A model generated the notes under the pieces. It was not told where the DNA came from, searched no databases, and worked only from the letters and a program-made list of their open reading frames with translations. This document shows, in pieces, positions 27,170-36,910 of a stretch of 64,000 nucleotides of DNA. Each line of letters begins with the position of its first letter. Within the stretch, counting starts at the first letter, position 1. Origin of the DNA: Aminobacter sp. AP02 (lineage in GTDB: Bacteria > Pseudomonadota > Alphaproteobacteria > Rhizobiales > Rhizobiaceae); the NCBI RefSeq assembly GCF_003148805.1, contig NZ_QGGX01000021.1:1-64000 (forward strand), given 5' to 3'. A program made the translations under genes and the position numbers.

Positions 27170-27607
27170 TCAGGTCTTGTTCGGTGCAGGTTCGGGTTGC
27201 TGCGCCTTGTCTTCCTTTTCCATGTCCTTGACGATACCCATGAAGCTACGGAAGAAGCGCTCCATGTATCCCATGCTCTTCTGGAATTCTTCTTCGGTGG
27301 GCAACTTCGATTCCATCCGGGCGGTCAGCGAATTCTCGAGCTTTAGCACGCGATCTTCAATCGTCTTGATGTCACCTTGCAGGCGGCCGATCTCGTCCTG
27401 CAGCGCCGAGCGTTCGTCGGCGGCAAGCTTGCACACCAGTTGATTGTCGCGCTCCTCGCAGATCGACATCTCGCCGGTCTGGGTGTCCATGCGGACATAT
27501 CCCCTGTCGGTCTTTTCCATCTGGAACCGCTGCCCTTCGGCGGCAAATGCCGAGGTGGAACCGAGGCCAGCAAGCAGTGGAACAAACATCAATAAGGCGC
27601 GGCGCAT
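27170..27607 (-). CDS. Exported coiled-coil protein of unknown function
   Basis: The protein has 145 aa from ATG 27607 (GGAGAC 6 nt before it). It has a signal peptide (MRRALLMFVPLLAGLGSTSAFA), then a region with MEKTDRGYVRMDTQTGEMSICEE containing two Cys (CEERDNQLVC), then a coiled coil of about 40 residues (ADERSALQDEIGRLQGDIK...) and a charged C-terminus. Probably periplasmic. Related proteins are common in Rhizobiales but I know no function. Confidence 0.7.
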   Translation of the reverse strand: MRRALLMFVPLLAGLGSTSAFAAEGQRFQMEKTDRGYVRMDTQTGEMSICEERDNQLVCKLAADERSALQDEIGRLQGDIKTIEDRVLKLENSLTARMESKLPTEEEFQKSMGYMERFFRSFMGIVKDMEKEDKAQQPEPAPNKT

Positions 27608-27720
27608 GACTGTCTCCATTTGCGGACTGTACGAATTGTCGCGCCGCAATAGGCCCAAATTGCGGTGGGGCAAGCCAAGCCGCCCTTTCGCGCATGATGC
27701 TTTCAGCCTATAGCGCGGAT

Positions 27721-28068
27721 ATGACGAAGACCATCTACAAGATCTGCCCCGAACCGATGTGGCGGCAAGCCGAGCAGAGCGGATTTTTCCACGGCGCGCC
27801 CATCGATCTCGCTGACGGCTTCATCCACTTCTCGACCGCCGAACAGGTTGTCGAGACGGCGGCAAAGCATTTTTCCGGCCAGGACAATCTCCTGCTCGTC
27901 GCCATCGACGCCGACAGGCTCGGACCGGCGCTGAAGTACGAAGTCTCGCGTGGCGGCGCCTTGTTTCCGCACCTTTTCGCGCCGCTCGAAACGAGTGCCG
28001 CCAAATGGGTTCGTGCCTTGCCACTGACGGCCAATGGCACCCACGATTTCCCGGAGCTTGAGGCATGA
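27721..28068 (+). CDS. DUF952 family protein
   Basis: The protein has 115 aa from ATG 27721. It contains IYKICPEPMWRQAEQSGFFHGAPIDLADGFIHFSTAEQV, the typical DUF952 beginning with its conserved GFIHFS, followed by LLLVAIDADRLGPALKYE. The fold resembles ADP-ribosyltransferase-like small proteins, but the role is unknown. It overlaps pyrD by 4 bp (ATGA) and so is probably co-translated with it, an arrangement often seen in Rhizobiales. Confidence 0.85.
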   Translation: MTKTIYKICPEPMWRQAEQSGFFHGAPIDLADGFIHFSTAEQVVETAAKHFSGQDNLLLVAIDADRLGPALKYEVSRGGALFPHLFAPLETSAAKWVRALPLTANGTHDFPELEA

Positions 28069-29141
28069 GCGCATTCGACCGTCTTGGCCGGCACCTGCTG
28101 TTCAGCTTCGATGCCGAGACCGCGCACGGCATGTCGATCAAGGCGCTGCGCTGCAACCTGCCGGTGGGCGGACGCGCCCCGCGCGACGCCCGCCTGAGGG
28201 TAAGGGTCGCCGGCCTCGACATTCCCAATCCGCTCGGCATGGCCGCGGGTTACGACAAGAACGGCGAGGTGCCGGACGCCCTGCTCGGCCTCGGCTTCGG
28301 CTTCGCCGAAATCGGCACGGTGACACCGCTGGCGCAGGCCGGCAATCCCAGGCCGCGCATCTTCCGTCTCGTCGAGGATGACGCCGTCATCAACCGGCTC
28401 GGCTTCAACAACGAAGGCCATGACGCCTGCGAAAAGCGGCTCATCGCGCGCGCGGGACGACCCGGCATCGTCGGCGTCAACATCGGTGCCAACAAGGACA
28501 GTACCAACCGCATTAGTGACTATATCAGCGGCGTGAAGCGCTTCGCTCGCTACGCCTCGTATCTCACCGTCAACATCTCCTCGCCCAACACGCCGGGCTT
28601 GCGCAACATGCAGGCGCGCGAACAGCTCGCCGAGCTGCTGGCAAGTGTGATGATCGCTCGCGCCGAGGCGGGGCAGCCGGTCCCGATCTTCCTCAAGATC
28701 GCGCCCGACCTGCATGAGGCCGAACTCGAAGACATCTCGGCAGAAGTCACCGAAAAGGCGATCGACGGCGTAATCGTTTCCAACACCACCATCACCCGAC
28801 CGACCCTGCGCAGCCCGACGCACACCGGTGAAACAGGAGGCCTGTCAGGCAAGCCGCTGTTTACACGTTCGACGGCTGTGCTCGCGCGCATGCGCAAGCT
28901 GCTCGGCCCACAGCGGGCCATCATCGGCGTCGGCGGCGTTGACTCGACCGAAACCGCGCTGGAGAAAATCCGCGCCGGTGCCGATCTCGTGCAGCTCTAC
29001 ACCGGCATGATCTATGCCGGTCCCTCACTGCCGGCGCGCATCGTGCGCGGCATGTCGGAATTCGCCGCGCGCGAAGGCCTCACGAACATCTCCGAGCTAC
29101 GCGACAGCAAGCTCGATCAGTGGTCGGCGGCACCGCTTTGA
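28065..29141 (+). CDS. pyrD: Dihydroorotate dehydrogenase (quinone), class 2
   Basis: The protein has 358 aa. The N-terminal helices typical of membrane-associated class 2 enzymes are followed by the FMN barrel: AAGYDKNGEVPDALLGLGFGFAEIGTVTP, NISSPNTPGLRNMQ with the catalytic Ser, VSNTT, and GVGGVDS with LVQLYTGMIY. It oxidises dihydroorotate to orotate in pyrimidine synthesis and reduces quinone. Its last 25 bp overlap the convergent MATE gene. Confidence 0.95.
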   Translation: MSAFDRLGRHLLFSFDAETAHGMSIKALRCNLPVGGRAPRDARLRVRVAGLDIPNPLGMAAGYDKNGEVPDALLGLGFGFAEIGTVTPLAQAGNPRPRIFRLVEDDAVINRLGFNNEGHDACEKRLIARAGRPGIVGVNIGANKDSTNRISDYISGVKRFARYASYLTVNISSPNTPGLRNMQAREQLAELLASVMIARAEAGQPVPIFLKIAPDLHEAELEDISAEVTEKAIDGVIVSNTTITRPTLRSPTHTGETGGLSGKPLFTRSTAVLARMRKLLGPQRAIIGVGGVDSTETALEKIRAGADLVQLYTGMIYAGPSLPARIVRGMSEFAAREGLTNISELRDSKLDQWSAAPL

Positions 29142-30475
29142 AAGGTCGCCCGCGCTCGCGGCTTCAGGATCGCCAGCAGGCACACGCCGCGCACGATCAG
29201 CAGCAGGTGCAGTGCCGCCCATAGGCCGGCATTGCCGTAATGCGACGGCAGCACCAGCAGTGCCGCGACGAAGACCAGAAGCGAAATCACCATCATGTTG
29301 CGCATGTCGCGCGACCATGCGGCACCGATGAAGATGCCGTCCATCTGGAAGGCGAGCACGCCGCTCAGCGCGGTGAACGCTGCCCAAGGCAGGAAGGCGA
29401 TGGCCGCGGCGCGAACATCCTCGGCCGTCGAAATCAGCGCAATGAGATCGACGCCGAAGACCATGAGTGCCGCCGTCATGCTGCCGGCCAGCGCAAAACC
29501 CCAGATCGAGCAGAGATAGACCGCCTTGCGGAAAGCCGGCTCGTAGCGCGCACCGACGGCGCGGCCGGCAAGCTGCTCGGCTGCGGCGGCAAAGCCGTCA
29601 AGGAAAAACCCGGCCGCAATGAAGAAGTTCATCAGCACTGCATTTGCCGCAAGAGTCACCGTGCCGAACTGGGCCCCCTGGCGCGTGAACAAGGCGAAGG
29701 CGACGAGCAGCGACAGCGACCTGATCATGATGTCGCGATTGAGCACGAACAAGCGCCGGAACGCCGCGGCGTCGAAGATGCGCCCGCGCGCCAGCTTCGG
29801 CTGTCCCCCGAAGCGCCGCAACAGCACGGCAAGGCCGATGACCATGCCCGCCGCCTCGCCCGCAACGGCGGCCCAGGCGACACCCTCGACACCCCATCCG
29901 AAATGCAGGCCCAGCAGGATCGAAAGCACGATGTTGACGCCGTTGAGGGTCGCTTGCAAAAACAGCGCGAAGCCGCCCTCGCCCCGCCCCAGAATGTAGC
30001 CGAGGATGGCGTAGTTGATCAGCGCAAAGGGCGCGCCCAGCATGCGGATGCGGACGTAGTGGTCGAGCGTCTCGTTGACACGCGGCTCGGCCTGCATGAA
30101 CCATTGCCCGGCGAGCGAGGTCAGAGGTGCGGTCAGCGCCAGCACGATGCCGGCAATCAGCGCGATCACCACGGCGCGCCAGAAGACGGCCTGCTCTTCC
30201 GCCGCATCATTGCGGCCAAAGGCCTGGGCCACGAGGGCGGTCGTGCCCGCTCGCAGGAAGTTGAAACTGGTGAAGACCACGTCGAAGGCGACGGCACCCG
30301 CGGCCAGCCCACCGAGCAAGGCGGCATCGCCGAACTGGCCGACGACGCCGGTACCGACAAGGCCGATGAAGGGCGTCGTCAGATAGGCAAGGGTCATTGG
30401 CACGGCAATCGCCAGCACCGAGCGGTTGGTGACGGAAAAAGGCGTCACGCGGCCCTCTGGCGATACGCTGTCCAA
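29117..30475 (-). CDS. MATE-family efflux transporter (DinF-like)
   Basis: The protein has 452 aa from TTG 30475, which follows GGAGGAATTCG; longer starts begin before the ribosome-binding site. Twelve membrane helices; MATE features include MTLAYLTTPFIGLVGTGVVGQFGD in helix 1-2 and FNFLRAGTTALVAQAFGR. The protein probably exports drugs or metabolites using a cation gradient. The 3' end overlaps pyrD. Confidence 0.88.
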   Translation of the reverse strand: MDSVSPEGRVTPFSVTNRSVLAIAVPMTLAYLTTPFIGLVGTGVVGQFGDAALLGGLAAGAVAFDVVFTSFNFLRAGTTALVAQAFGRNDAAEEQAVFWRAVVIALIAGIVLALTAPLTSLAGQWFMQAEPRVNETLDHYVRIRMLGAPFALINYAILGYILGRGEGGFALFLQATLNGVNIVLSILLGLHFGWGVEGVAWAAVAGEAAGMVIGLAVLLRRFGGQPKLARGRIFDAAAFRRLFVLNRDIMIRSLSLLVAFALFTRQGAQFGTVTLAANAVLMNFFIAAGFFLDGFAAAAEQLAGRAVGARYEPAFRKAVYLCSIWGFALAGSMTAALMVFGVDLIALISTAEDVRAAAIAFLPWAAFTALSGVLAFQMDGIFIGAAWSRDMRNMMVISLLVFVAALLVLPSHYGNAGLWAALHLLLIVRGVCLLAILKPRARATFQSGAADH

Positions 30476-30592
30476 CGAATTCCTCCCTGTTGCCGAATCT
30501 CCCGTTCGGGCACATGCCCCGGTTTCCCTAACGCCCGCAACCATTTAAGTTGCCGATCCAATCGAATTGGTCCGCTGGTTCAGCAGTCATCC

Positions 30593-31489
30593 ATGCCGCT
30601 TCAGATCGTCAGCCATCCCGACTATGACGCCGGTTTCGCGCCGGAGCATCGTTTTCCAATGAGCAAATACGGCCATCTCATGGATCGGCTCGGCGAACTT
30701 GGCCTGATCGGCGGCCTCACCCAGGCAGAACCGATCGCGGCCGCTAGGCTTCATCTGGCCCATGACGCCGACTACGTCGGACAGGTACTGGCCTGTTCCG
30801 TGCCCGCGCATATCGAGCGCGAGATCGGATTTCCAGTCGGCGAGCGCGTGTCGCGCCGTGCACAGCTTGCGGCGGGCGGCACGCTGGCCGCAGCACATCT
30901 TGCGCTTGCCCACGGCGTCGCCTGCAACGCCGCCGGAGGCAGCCACCACGCGCGCCGCGCCCAAGGCGCCGGTTTCTGCACCTTCAACGACGTGGCCATC
31001 GCAGCCCTTGCACTGCTTGACGGCAGGCTCGTCGGTAGCGTGCTCGTTGTCGATCTCGACGTCCACCAAGGCGACGGCACGGCGGAAATCCTGGGCGGCA
31101 ACCCAGATGTCTTCACCTTCTCCATGCATGCCGAGAAAAATTACCCGGTGCGCAAGGTCGCCTCCGGCCTCGACATTGGATTGCCCGACGGCACCGGCGA
31201 CGACGTTTACCTGGAGATCCTGGTCGAAGCCCTGGCGCGGCTATCGCGGCGCGGGGAATGGGACCTTGTGTTCTACAATGCCGGCGTTGACCCGCATCGC
31301 GAGGATCGGCTCGGCCGCCTCGCCTTGAGCGACGATGGATTGCGCCGACGCGAGCGCATGGTCATCGAGCACTTTCGCGATGCCGGCATTCCGCTGTGCG
31401 CCGTAATCGGCGGTGGCTATTCGACCGACGTCGCAGCGCTGGCAGCACGCCACGCGATCCTGTTCGAAACGGCAAGCGCCTTCGCCTGA
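30593..31489 (+). CDS. Histone deacetylase family protein (amidohydrolase)
   Basis: The protein has 298 aa from ATG 30593; the frame is open far upstream, antisense to the MATE gene, without being coding. It has the zinc hydrolase motifs: GGSHHARRAQGAGFC with the HH pair, VVDLDVHQGDGTAEIL with Asp-x-His zinc ligands, YNAGVDPH and the final GGGYS. Bacterial relatives deacetylate small molecules such as acetylpolyamines. Substrate not predictable here. Confidence 0.88.
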   Translation: MPLQIVSHPDYDAGFAPEHRFPMSKYGHLMDRLGELGLIGGLTQAEPIAAARLHLAHDADYVGQVLACSVPAHIEREIGFPVGERVSRRAQLAAGGTLAAAHLALAHGVACNAAGGSHHARRAQGAGFCTFNDVAIAALALLDGRLVGSVLVVDLDVHQGDGTAEILGGNPDVFTFSMHAEKNYPVRKVASGLDIGLPDGTGDDVYLEILVEALARLSRRGEWDLVFYNAGVDPHREDRLGRLALSDDGLRRRERMVIEHFRDAGIPLCAVIGGGYSTDVAALAARHAILFETASAFA

Positions 31490-31549
31490 GCATTATCCCG
31501 GAACAGGGCAGCCCTTTCCCGAAAGGATCGTGCTCAAGCAAGATGACAG

Positions 31550-31813
31550 CTATTTGCGGTAGCTGAACAGCCTGAGAATGATGAAGGCCGGGACGACAAT
31601 CGCAGCACCCAGCAGGAAATAGCCGAGGAAGCGGTCGATGGCCCGGAAGCCCATGCGCCAGATGTCGACGAAGAAGTCGCGGATGCCGTAGAGCACATCG
31701 AAGGGGGACCAGCCGAAGGCGCTCATGACGATGCCGACGAGGAAGGAGATGACCAGGAGCTTGATGGACACCCGAAGCGGAGTGTCTCCGAGAAAACGCG
31801 TCAATCCGGACAA
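31550..31813 (-). CDS. Small membrane protein (DUF6460-like)
   Basis: The protein has 87 aa if started at TTG 31813, which has GGAGAC 5 nt upstream; an ATG at 31840 has no ribosome-binding site. It has two hydrophobic segments (LLVISFLVGIVMSAFGW and FLGYFLLGAAIVVPAFIIL) around an amphipathic stretch DVLYGIRDFFVDIWRMGFRAID. It is probably an inner-membrane protein of unknown role; the family name is from memory. Confidence 0.65.
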   Translation of the reverse strand: MSGLTRFLGDTPLRVSIKLLVISFLVGIVMSAFGWSPFDVLYGIRDFFVDIWRMGFRAIDRFLGYFLLGAAIVVPAFIILRLFSYRK

Positions 31814-31923
31814 GTTCAGTCTCCTGCGATTCTGGCCCAACAGGGATATCGTGATAACGCCGCCTGCTTCAAGATGCGGATACCCACCATACAGGCTGGC
31901 ATTTCGACTTCTTGCCTCTTGGA

Positions 31924-32904
31924 TCAGGAAACCGGAACTGGCGCGCGCCGGGCACGCTGGCCCTCATCTTGCAGTTCCCGGAAATAAGCCACCGTACGCT
32001 GCAAGCCTTCGGTCAACGCGGTTCGCGGCTGCCAGCCCAAGGTTCCGGCCAAGGCGATGTCCGGCCGCCTCTGCCTCGGGTCGTCGACGGGCAAGGGGAA
32101 GAACTCCAGACGTGACATGCTTCCCGTCTCCGCCAGCACTGCCTTGGCCAACTCGAGCATCGAGAATTCTTCCGGATTGCCCAGATTGACAGGACCGGTA
32201 AACGCCTTCGGCGAGGCCATCAGCCTGATCAGGCCGTCGACAAGATCATCGACGTAGCAGAAAGACCGCGTCTGCGCGCCGTCGCCAAAGATCGAGATGC
32301 TGTCGCCTGCGAGCGCCTGGATGATGAAGTTCGACACGACGCGTCCGTCGTTCGGCTGCATCCTCGGACCGTAGGTGTTGAAGATCCTGGCGACCTTGAT
32401 CTCAAGGTCGTGCTGGCGCTGATAGTCGAAAAACAGCGTTTCAGCGCAGCGCTTGCCTTCGTCATAACAGGAGCGCGGGCCGATGGGATTGACGTTGCCC
32501 CAGTAGTTCTCAGGCTGCGGATGAACCGTCGGGTCGCCATAGACCTCGGACGTGGACGCCTGGAGTATTCTGGCGCCGCGCCGCTTGGCGAGGCCAAGCA
32601 TGTTGATCGCCCCCAATACGCTGGTTTTTGTCGTTTGCACCGGGTCGCGCTGGTAGTGGATCGGCGAGGCCGGACAGGCGAGGTTGTAGATCTCGTCGAC
32701 CTCGACATGGAGGGGCAGGCACACGTCGTGGCGCAAGAACTTGAACCGAGGACGAGAGCCTAGATGCTCGATGTTTTCGGCAGCGCCGGTGTAGAAGTTG
32801 TCGACACACAAAACTTGCGCGCCGGCATCGAGCAGCTTTTCGCAAAGATGCGAACCAAGAAAGCCGGCGCCGCCCGTCACAAGTACCCGTTTACCAGGAT
32901 GCAT
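31924..32904 (-). CDS. NAD-dependent epimerase, UDP-glucuronate decarboxylase (UXS)-like
   Basis: The protein has 326 aa from ATG 32904. Rossmann fold with [37 protein letters not shown] (the UXS signature), [18 protein letters not shown] (YxxxK) and [21 protein letters not shown]. This set points to conversion of UDP-glucuronate to UDP-xylose. It is transcribed divergently from a GT2 glycosyltransferase, so both may serve a surface polysaccharide. Confidence 0.83.
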   Translation of the reverse strand: MHPGKRVLVTGGAGFLGSHLCEKLLDAGAQVLCVDNFYTGAAENIEHLGSRPRFKFLRHDVCLPLHVEVDEIYNLACPASPIHYQRDPVQTTKTSVLGAINMLGLAKRRGARILQASTSEVYGDPTVHPQPENYWGNVNPIGPRSCYDEGKRCAETLFFDYQRQHDLEIKVARIFNTYGPRMQPNDGRVVSNFIIQALAGDSISIFGDGAQTRSFCYVDDLVDGLIRLMASPKAFTGPVNLGNPEEFSMLELAKAVLAETGSMSRLEFFPLPVDDPRQRRPDIALAGTLGWQPRTALTEGLQRTVAYFRELQDEGQRARRAPVPVS

Positions 32905-33001
32905 GTTGCCTTGTACTTTCGCTATTGGCGCAGGCTGATATATCGGCGTGGGCGATTTCCCAAGCCGCATCTATAAGCTCATGGTTCAAGGCCAATACCG
33001 A

Positions 33002-34294
33002 ATGAACGACTTCGAGGGCAAGGCTTCCCGTGGGGATAGCGAGGTCGAGCATCCCGCAACAGATTTCAGCATCGGCGGCCGCAGCATCGCGCAACTGTCT
33101 GACAACGCGATCAAGCCGCCGCTCGTCAGCTTCGTCGTCATCTGCTGGAACTACGCCCAGTTTGTCGGTGCCGCGATCGACTCGATCAAGAAACAGGATT
33201 ACCCGCATTTCGAATGCCTGGTCATCAACAATGGCTCGACCGACGACAGCGCCGAGGTGATTGCCAGCCACGTCGAGGGCGACAGCCGCTTCGCCGTCGC
33301 CACGCTTTCCGAAAACCTGGGACAACTGGGCGCCGCATTCTGGGCGCTGGACAAGATCAGGGGCGGTTTCGTTACCTTCGTCGACGCGGACGACGTGCTG
33401 TTTGCGAACTTTGCCTCGATGCACGTTCAGGCGCATCTGGCGCTGCCGCACAGCGTCGCCTTTACGTCTTCAAGCGTGGCGGAAGTGGATACGTTCGGCA
33501 ACGCGCTGACGGCCGCGGGTGCGTGCGTCGACATCAGCGACGCGAACTTGGCGCGCGGCTTGCGCGCAGCGGACGCTACACTGCGGGTGCCGTCAGTTGC
33601 CCCTACGGATTTCGATGTCCTGTCTGCCAGGACCGCCATCCTCCCCAGACCCGTCTTCGGCTGGCATTGGGGGCCGGGCACCGCCAACATGTACCGCGCT
33701 TCCATCCTGCGTCTGGTCCGCCGAGAAGGCACCCACATGCGCTCGGCCGACGGCTACTTCAATTTCATGTGCAATGCTTTTGCCGGGAGCGCGCTGATCG
33801 ATGTCATCGCCTCGGGATACCGCCTGCATGGCGCAAACTACTTCTCGGCGCGTGAACGCTCCGCCTGGCTCGTGTCGGGCGGTCCCGCTTACAATCTCAA
33901 GGCCGCGCAAGCGACACTGACGGATATCGAGTTCCTCCTGGCCAATGTCGGCAAGTACGCCTGGATGCTCAACGGCACGTTCTGGCAAGTCCTGGATCAG
34001 GTTACCAGGGAAGCACCGCGGCACCTGCGCAGGTTCTATCGCGACCCACCGCTCTTCGAGATGTTCCTGGCCCACGCGCCTCAGCTCGCGGCCGAATTTC
34101 CAGAGCGCGTTTTTTGCCGCGAAATCCTGGCGCGCTTCTCCGGCAGCCAGGCACGCAACATCTTGCGCAGGGGGCTCGGCGGAGAGCTCAACGCACGCGC
34201 CTATGGCGAAATAGCGCTGGCTCATCTGCGGAGAGCCCTTTTGGGTTTGCGGAAACGGAAATCGCGCCGTCCCCGCACCGGCATCGTTTGGTAG
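33002..34294 (+). CDS. Glycosyltransferase family 2
   Basis: About 430 aa; the start is uncertain (ATG 33002, ATG 32981 or GTG 32948; none has a good ribosome-binding site). The GT-A domain shows VSFVVICWNYAQFVGAAIDSIKKQDYPHFECLVINNGSTDDS, then DADDVLFANF (DxD-like). The C-terminal part is long, with several Trp/Phe-rich segments and a basic end (RKRKSRRPR). It likely adds a sugar to a polysaccharide, together with the divergent UXS-like gene. Confidence 0.8.
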   Translation: MNDFEGKASRGDSEVEHPATDFSIGGRSIAQLSDNAIKPPLVSFVVICWNYAQFVGAAIDSIKKQDYPHFECLVINNGSTDDSAEVIASHVEGDSRFAVATLSENLGQLGAAFWALDKIRGGFVTFVDADDVLFANFASMHVQAHLALPHSVAFTSSSVAEVDTFGNALTAAGACVDISDANLARGLRAADATLRVPSVAPTDFDVLSARTAILPRPVFGWHWGPGTANMYRASILRLVRREGTHMRSADGYFNFMCNAFAGSALIDVIASGYRLHGANYFSARERSAWLVSGGPAYNLKAAQATLTDIEFLLANVGKYAWMLNGTFWQVLDQVTREAPRHLRRFYRDPPLFEMFLAHAPQLAAEFPERVFCREILARFSGSQARNILRRGLGGELNARAYGEIALAHLRRALLGLRKRKSRRPRTGIVW

Positions 34295-34350
34295 GATCAA
34301 GCCGTTTCCCGATTGCCGAGCCGCATCGCGAATGCTAACCAAGTGCCCGC

Positions 34351-34424
34351 GCGGGTATGATGTAATGGTAGCCTGTCAGCTTCCCAAGCTGAACGCGCGG
34401 GTTCGATTCCCGCTACCCGCTCCA
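34351..34424 (+). tRNA. tRNA-Gly (anticodon CCC)
   Basis: A complete 74-nt cloverleaf including encoded CCA. Acceptor stem GCGGGTA/TACCCGC, anticodon stem TCAGC/GCTGA with loop TTCCCAA, T arm GCGGG-TTCGATT-CCCGC. Anticodon CCC reads GGG. No integrase or repeat of its 3' end is visible nearby. Confidence 0.95.
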
Positions 34425-34458
34425 GCAACAGCCAGAACTACGTCGAGACTACACCCTG

Positions 34459-34659
34459 CTACGGTCGCAGTTCCCGGGTGCGGAAACTGCTGAGATCACG
34501 CAGGTGGTGGTCCTTTTGCCCGGCTGAATAGCCGAACCTCAGGCCGCTATTGTTGTAGTAATCAGGCTGAAAGGAACTGACATAGTCGTAATTGTCCGAC
34601 ATGCAGCCGGACAAAGACATCGTCAGGCCGATCGCCAGCGGGATGAACACATAACGCAT
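34459..34659 (-). CDS. Small predicted lipoprotein
   Basis: The protein has 66 aa with a lipoprotein signal peptide (MRYVFIPLAIGLTMSLSGC; lipobox LSGC). The mature part is short and rich in Tyr, Asn and Ser (SSFQPDYYNNSGLRFGYSAGQ). An AGG-rich site precedes ATG 34659. Function unknown. Confidence 0.6.
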   Translation of the reverse strand: MRYVFIPLAIGLTMSLSGCMSDNYDYVSSFQPDYYNNSGLRFGYSAGQKDHHLRDLSSFRTRELRP

Positions 34660-34853
34660 GGCCCTTACCTCCGATCAGGCAAATGATGCACCCGATCGGT
34701 CCAATCTGCCAGTGGGTCCCAGTAAGATTTCCAGTATTGGGCAGCGGGACAAGTATTTGAAACCAGCCGAGCCAACGCCGGCCGTGCCCGCACCAGGATA
34801 TCGAACAGCCAGGCCGGACGTCATCGCCGCCCGGCCCGCCTGTATTCAGCCCA

Positions 34854-35639
34854 TCAGTCCTTGGCGCCGTATATGTCGAAGTCGAAATATTTGGCGTTGA
34901 TCTTGGCGTAGGTGCCGTCCTTGACGATGGCGTCGATCGCAGCGTTGAGCTTGTCGCGCAGGGCCGTGTCCTCCAGCCGCACGGCAATGCCCGTCTCGGA
35001 GTCGGTGCCTTTAAGATCGCCGATCATCTTGCAGCAATCCTGGCCGGTGGTCTTCATCCAGTCGACGAGCACGAACTTGTCGGCGACGACCGCGTCGAGG
35101 CGGCCGTTGGTAAGGTCGGCCACCGCCTCGTCCTGCGTCGGATAGAGCTTCACGTCTGCACCCGCCTTGGCGTAGTGGTCCTCGGCATAGATGCTCTGCG
35201 TGGTCGACGCCTGCGCACCGACCGACTTGCCCTTGAGTGCGTCGGGCTCGGGCGAGGCAAGGTCGGAATCCTTCGGGGCGATCAGCGCCAACGGCGTGGT
35301 GTAGTACTTGTTGGTGAACGAGACCTGTTTCTTGCGCTCGTCGGTGATGGTCATCGAAGCGACGATGGCATCGAACTTCTTGCCCTGCAGCGCCGGAATG
35401 ATGCCGTCCCAATCCTGGGCGACGATTTCACATTCGACCTTCATCTGGGCGCACAGCGCATTGGCGATGTCGACGTCAAAGCCAACAAGCTTGCCGTCGG
35501 CAGTCAGGTTGTTGAAGGGCGGATAGGCGCCTTCGGTTCCGATCTTGAGCTTGCCGCCCTCTTGCGCCGAGGCACTCCCCATTGCCAACAGCAGCGCCGC
35601 GAAGGCGGCCGAGTATGCGAATTTCCGCGAAATCTGCAT
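34854..35639 (-). CDS. Periplasmic amino-acid-binding protein (Lys/Arg/Orn type), orphan
   Basis: The protein has 261 aa from ATG 35639 (GAGAGGAAA before it). Signal peptide ends SASA before QEGGK. IGTEGAYPPFNNLTADGKLVGFDVDIANALC and DGIIPALQGKKFDAIVASMTITDERK are the classic LAO/HisJ signatures. The carboxylate-binding Arg lies in DERKKQ and the Asp in the second lobe. No permease or ATPase is near, so it must serve a transporter elsewhere. Confidence 0.9.
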   Translation of the reverse strand: MQISRKFAYSAAFAALLLAMGSASAQEGGKLKIGTEGAYPPFNNLTADGKLVGFDVDIANALCAQMKVECEIVAQDWDGIIPALQGKKFDAIVASMTITDERKKQVSFTNKYYTTPLALIAPKDSDLASPEPDALKGKSVGAQASTTQSIYAEDHYAKAGADVKLYPTQDEAVADLTNGRLDAVVADKFVLVDWMKTTGQDCCKMIGDLKGTDSETGIAVRLEDTALRDKLNAAIDAIVKDGTYAKINAKYFDFDIYGAKD

Positions 35640-35741
35640 TTTCCTCTCCATTTACCAGGCGCTCTTTCCGAGCGTCCCTGGCTCAGCCAATCACAGCGGC
35701 CGGCAATGGACAAGCAGACTGAGGGATAGGCCCAGTTGACC

Positions 35742-36830
35742 TTAGGTCATGCGGAAATGCTTGGAGAGCTTGAGCCCCTGGGCCTGATAGTTGGAGCCGA
35801 GGTCGGTACCATAGAGCGCGCGCGGGCGCGCCAACATGTGCTCGTATACCAGGCGCCCCACCACCTGGCCGTGTTCCAGGATAAAGGGCACTTCGTGGCT
35901 GCGCACCTCGAGGACGGCACGGCTGCCTGTGCCTCCGGCGCCGGAATGGCCGAAGCCGGGATCGAAGAAGCCGGCGTAATGCACGCGGAATTCGCCTACG
36001 AGCGGATCGAAAGGCGTCATCTCTGCGGCGTAGAGCGGAGGCACATGCACGGCCTCGCGCGAGACGAGAATGTAGAACTCGTCGGGGTCGAGAACCAGTT
36101 CCTCGGCGCCGTGATTGTAGATCGGCTCCCAGAAATCGACGACGTCTTGCGCTGCACGCTTGTCGACATCGACGAGGCCCGTGTGGTGCTTGCCACGATA
36201 ACCGACGATGCTGCCCGGCGCGCCGGCCAGATCGATGGACAGTGCGATGCCGCCGCCCGAGATGTTGGGCGGGTCGATCGCGACCAGCCGGTCGGACAGA
36301 TGCAGGGCGTGAAGCTCTGCCTCAGAAAGCAGCGCATTGCCCTTGCGAAAGCGGATCTGCGACAGCCGCGAGCCCTTTCGTGCGACGATCGGGAATGTCC
36401 GCGGGCTGACTTCGAGGTAGAGCGGTCCGGTATAGCCAGCGGGGATCTTGTCGAACTCCTGGCCGCGGTCGGTCATCACGCGGGTGAAGATGTCGAGGCG
36501 ACCGGTCGAGCTCTTGGGATTTGCGGAGGCCGAAATGTCGGCCGGAAGCGCCAGGCCTTCGAGCAGCGGCACTATGTAGACGCAGCCGGTCTCCAGAACT
36601 GCACCGTTGGTCAGGTCGATCTCGTGAAGCTTGAGGCGGTCGAGCTTCTCCGACACCAGGTGGCCGGGGCCCGGCAGGAAGCTGGCGCGGGTGCGGAATG
36701 CCGTTGCGCCAAGCCTGAGATCCAGGCTCGCAGGTTGGATCTGGTCGGCATCGAGCGGCGGCGCCAAAAGCGCGCCCGACGCGAACAATGCCGCGATATC
36801 CTGATCCGGAAGAATGCCCGACTGCCGCAA
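35742..36830 (-). CDS. 2'-deoxycytidine 5'-triphosphate deaminase, long (double-domain) form
   Basis: The protein has 362 aa from TTG 36830 (AGGAG 7 nt upstream); the frame is open to 36881. It has two dUTPase-like domains: SGALLAPPLDADQIQPASLDLRLG with SANPKSSTGRLDIFTRV in the first, then EFYILVSREAVHVPP, AEMTPFDPLVGEFRVHYAGFFDPGFG in the second. This is the long alphaproteobacterial Dcd family (about twice standard Dcd), which should deaminate dCTP to dUTP. It is divergent from metZ. Confidence 0.85.
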   Translation of the reverse strand: MRQSGILPDQDIAALFASGALLAPPLDADQIQPASLDLRLGATAFRTRASFLPGPGHLVSEKLDRLKLHEIDLTNGAVLETGCVYIVPLLEGLALPADISASANPKSSTGRLDIFTRVMTDRGQEFDKIPAGYTGPLYLEVSPRTFPIVARKGSRLSQIRFRKGNALLSEAELHALHLSDRLVAIDPPNISGGGIALSIDLAGAPGSIVGYRGKHHTGLVDVDKRAAQDVVDFWEPIYNHGAEELVLDPDEFYILVSREAVHVPPLYAAEMTPFDPLVGEFRVHYAGFFDPGFGHSGAGGTGSRAVLEVRSHEVPFILEHGQVVGRLVYEHMLARPRALYGTDLGSNYQAQGLKLSKHFRMT

Positions 36831-36910
36831 TTTCTCGCTCCTATGGTACAAATGGTTTAGTCGACCCCACGATTGACGCAAGCAGGCTACGGGTCTAAAG
36901 GACTTTTATC

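Noticed and set aside
29240-30592. Long plus-strand open frame joined to the HDAC-family gene
   Set aside because: The part before 30593 is antisense to the MATE gene and shows no motif. The HDAC-family domain starts with its own ATG at 30593.
34351-34424. tRNA-Gly as an island attachment site
   Set aside because: No integrase, no direct repeat of the tRNA 3' end and no change in gene type or composition is visible on either side.
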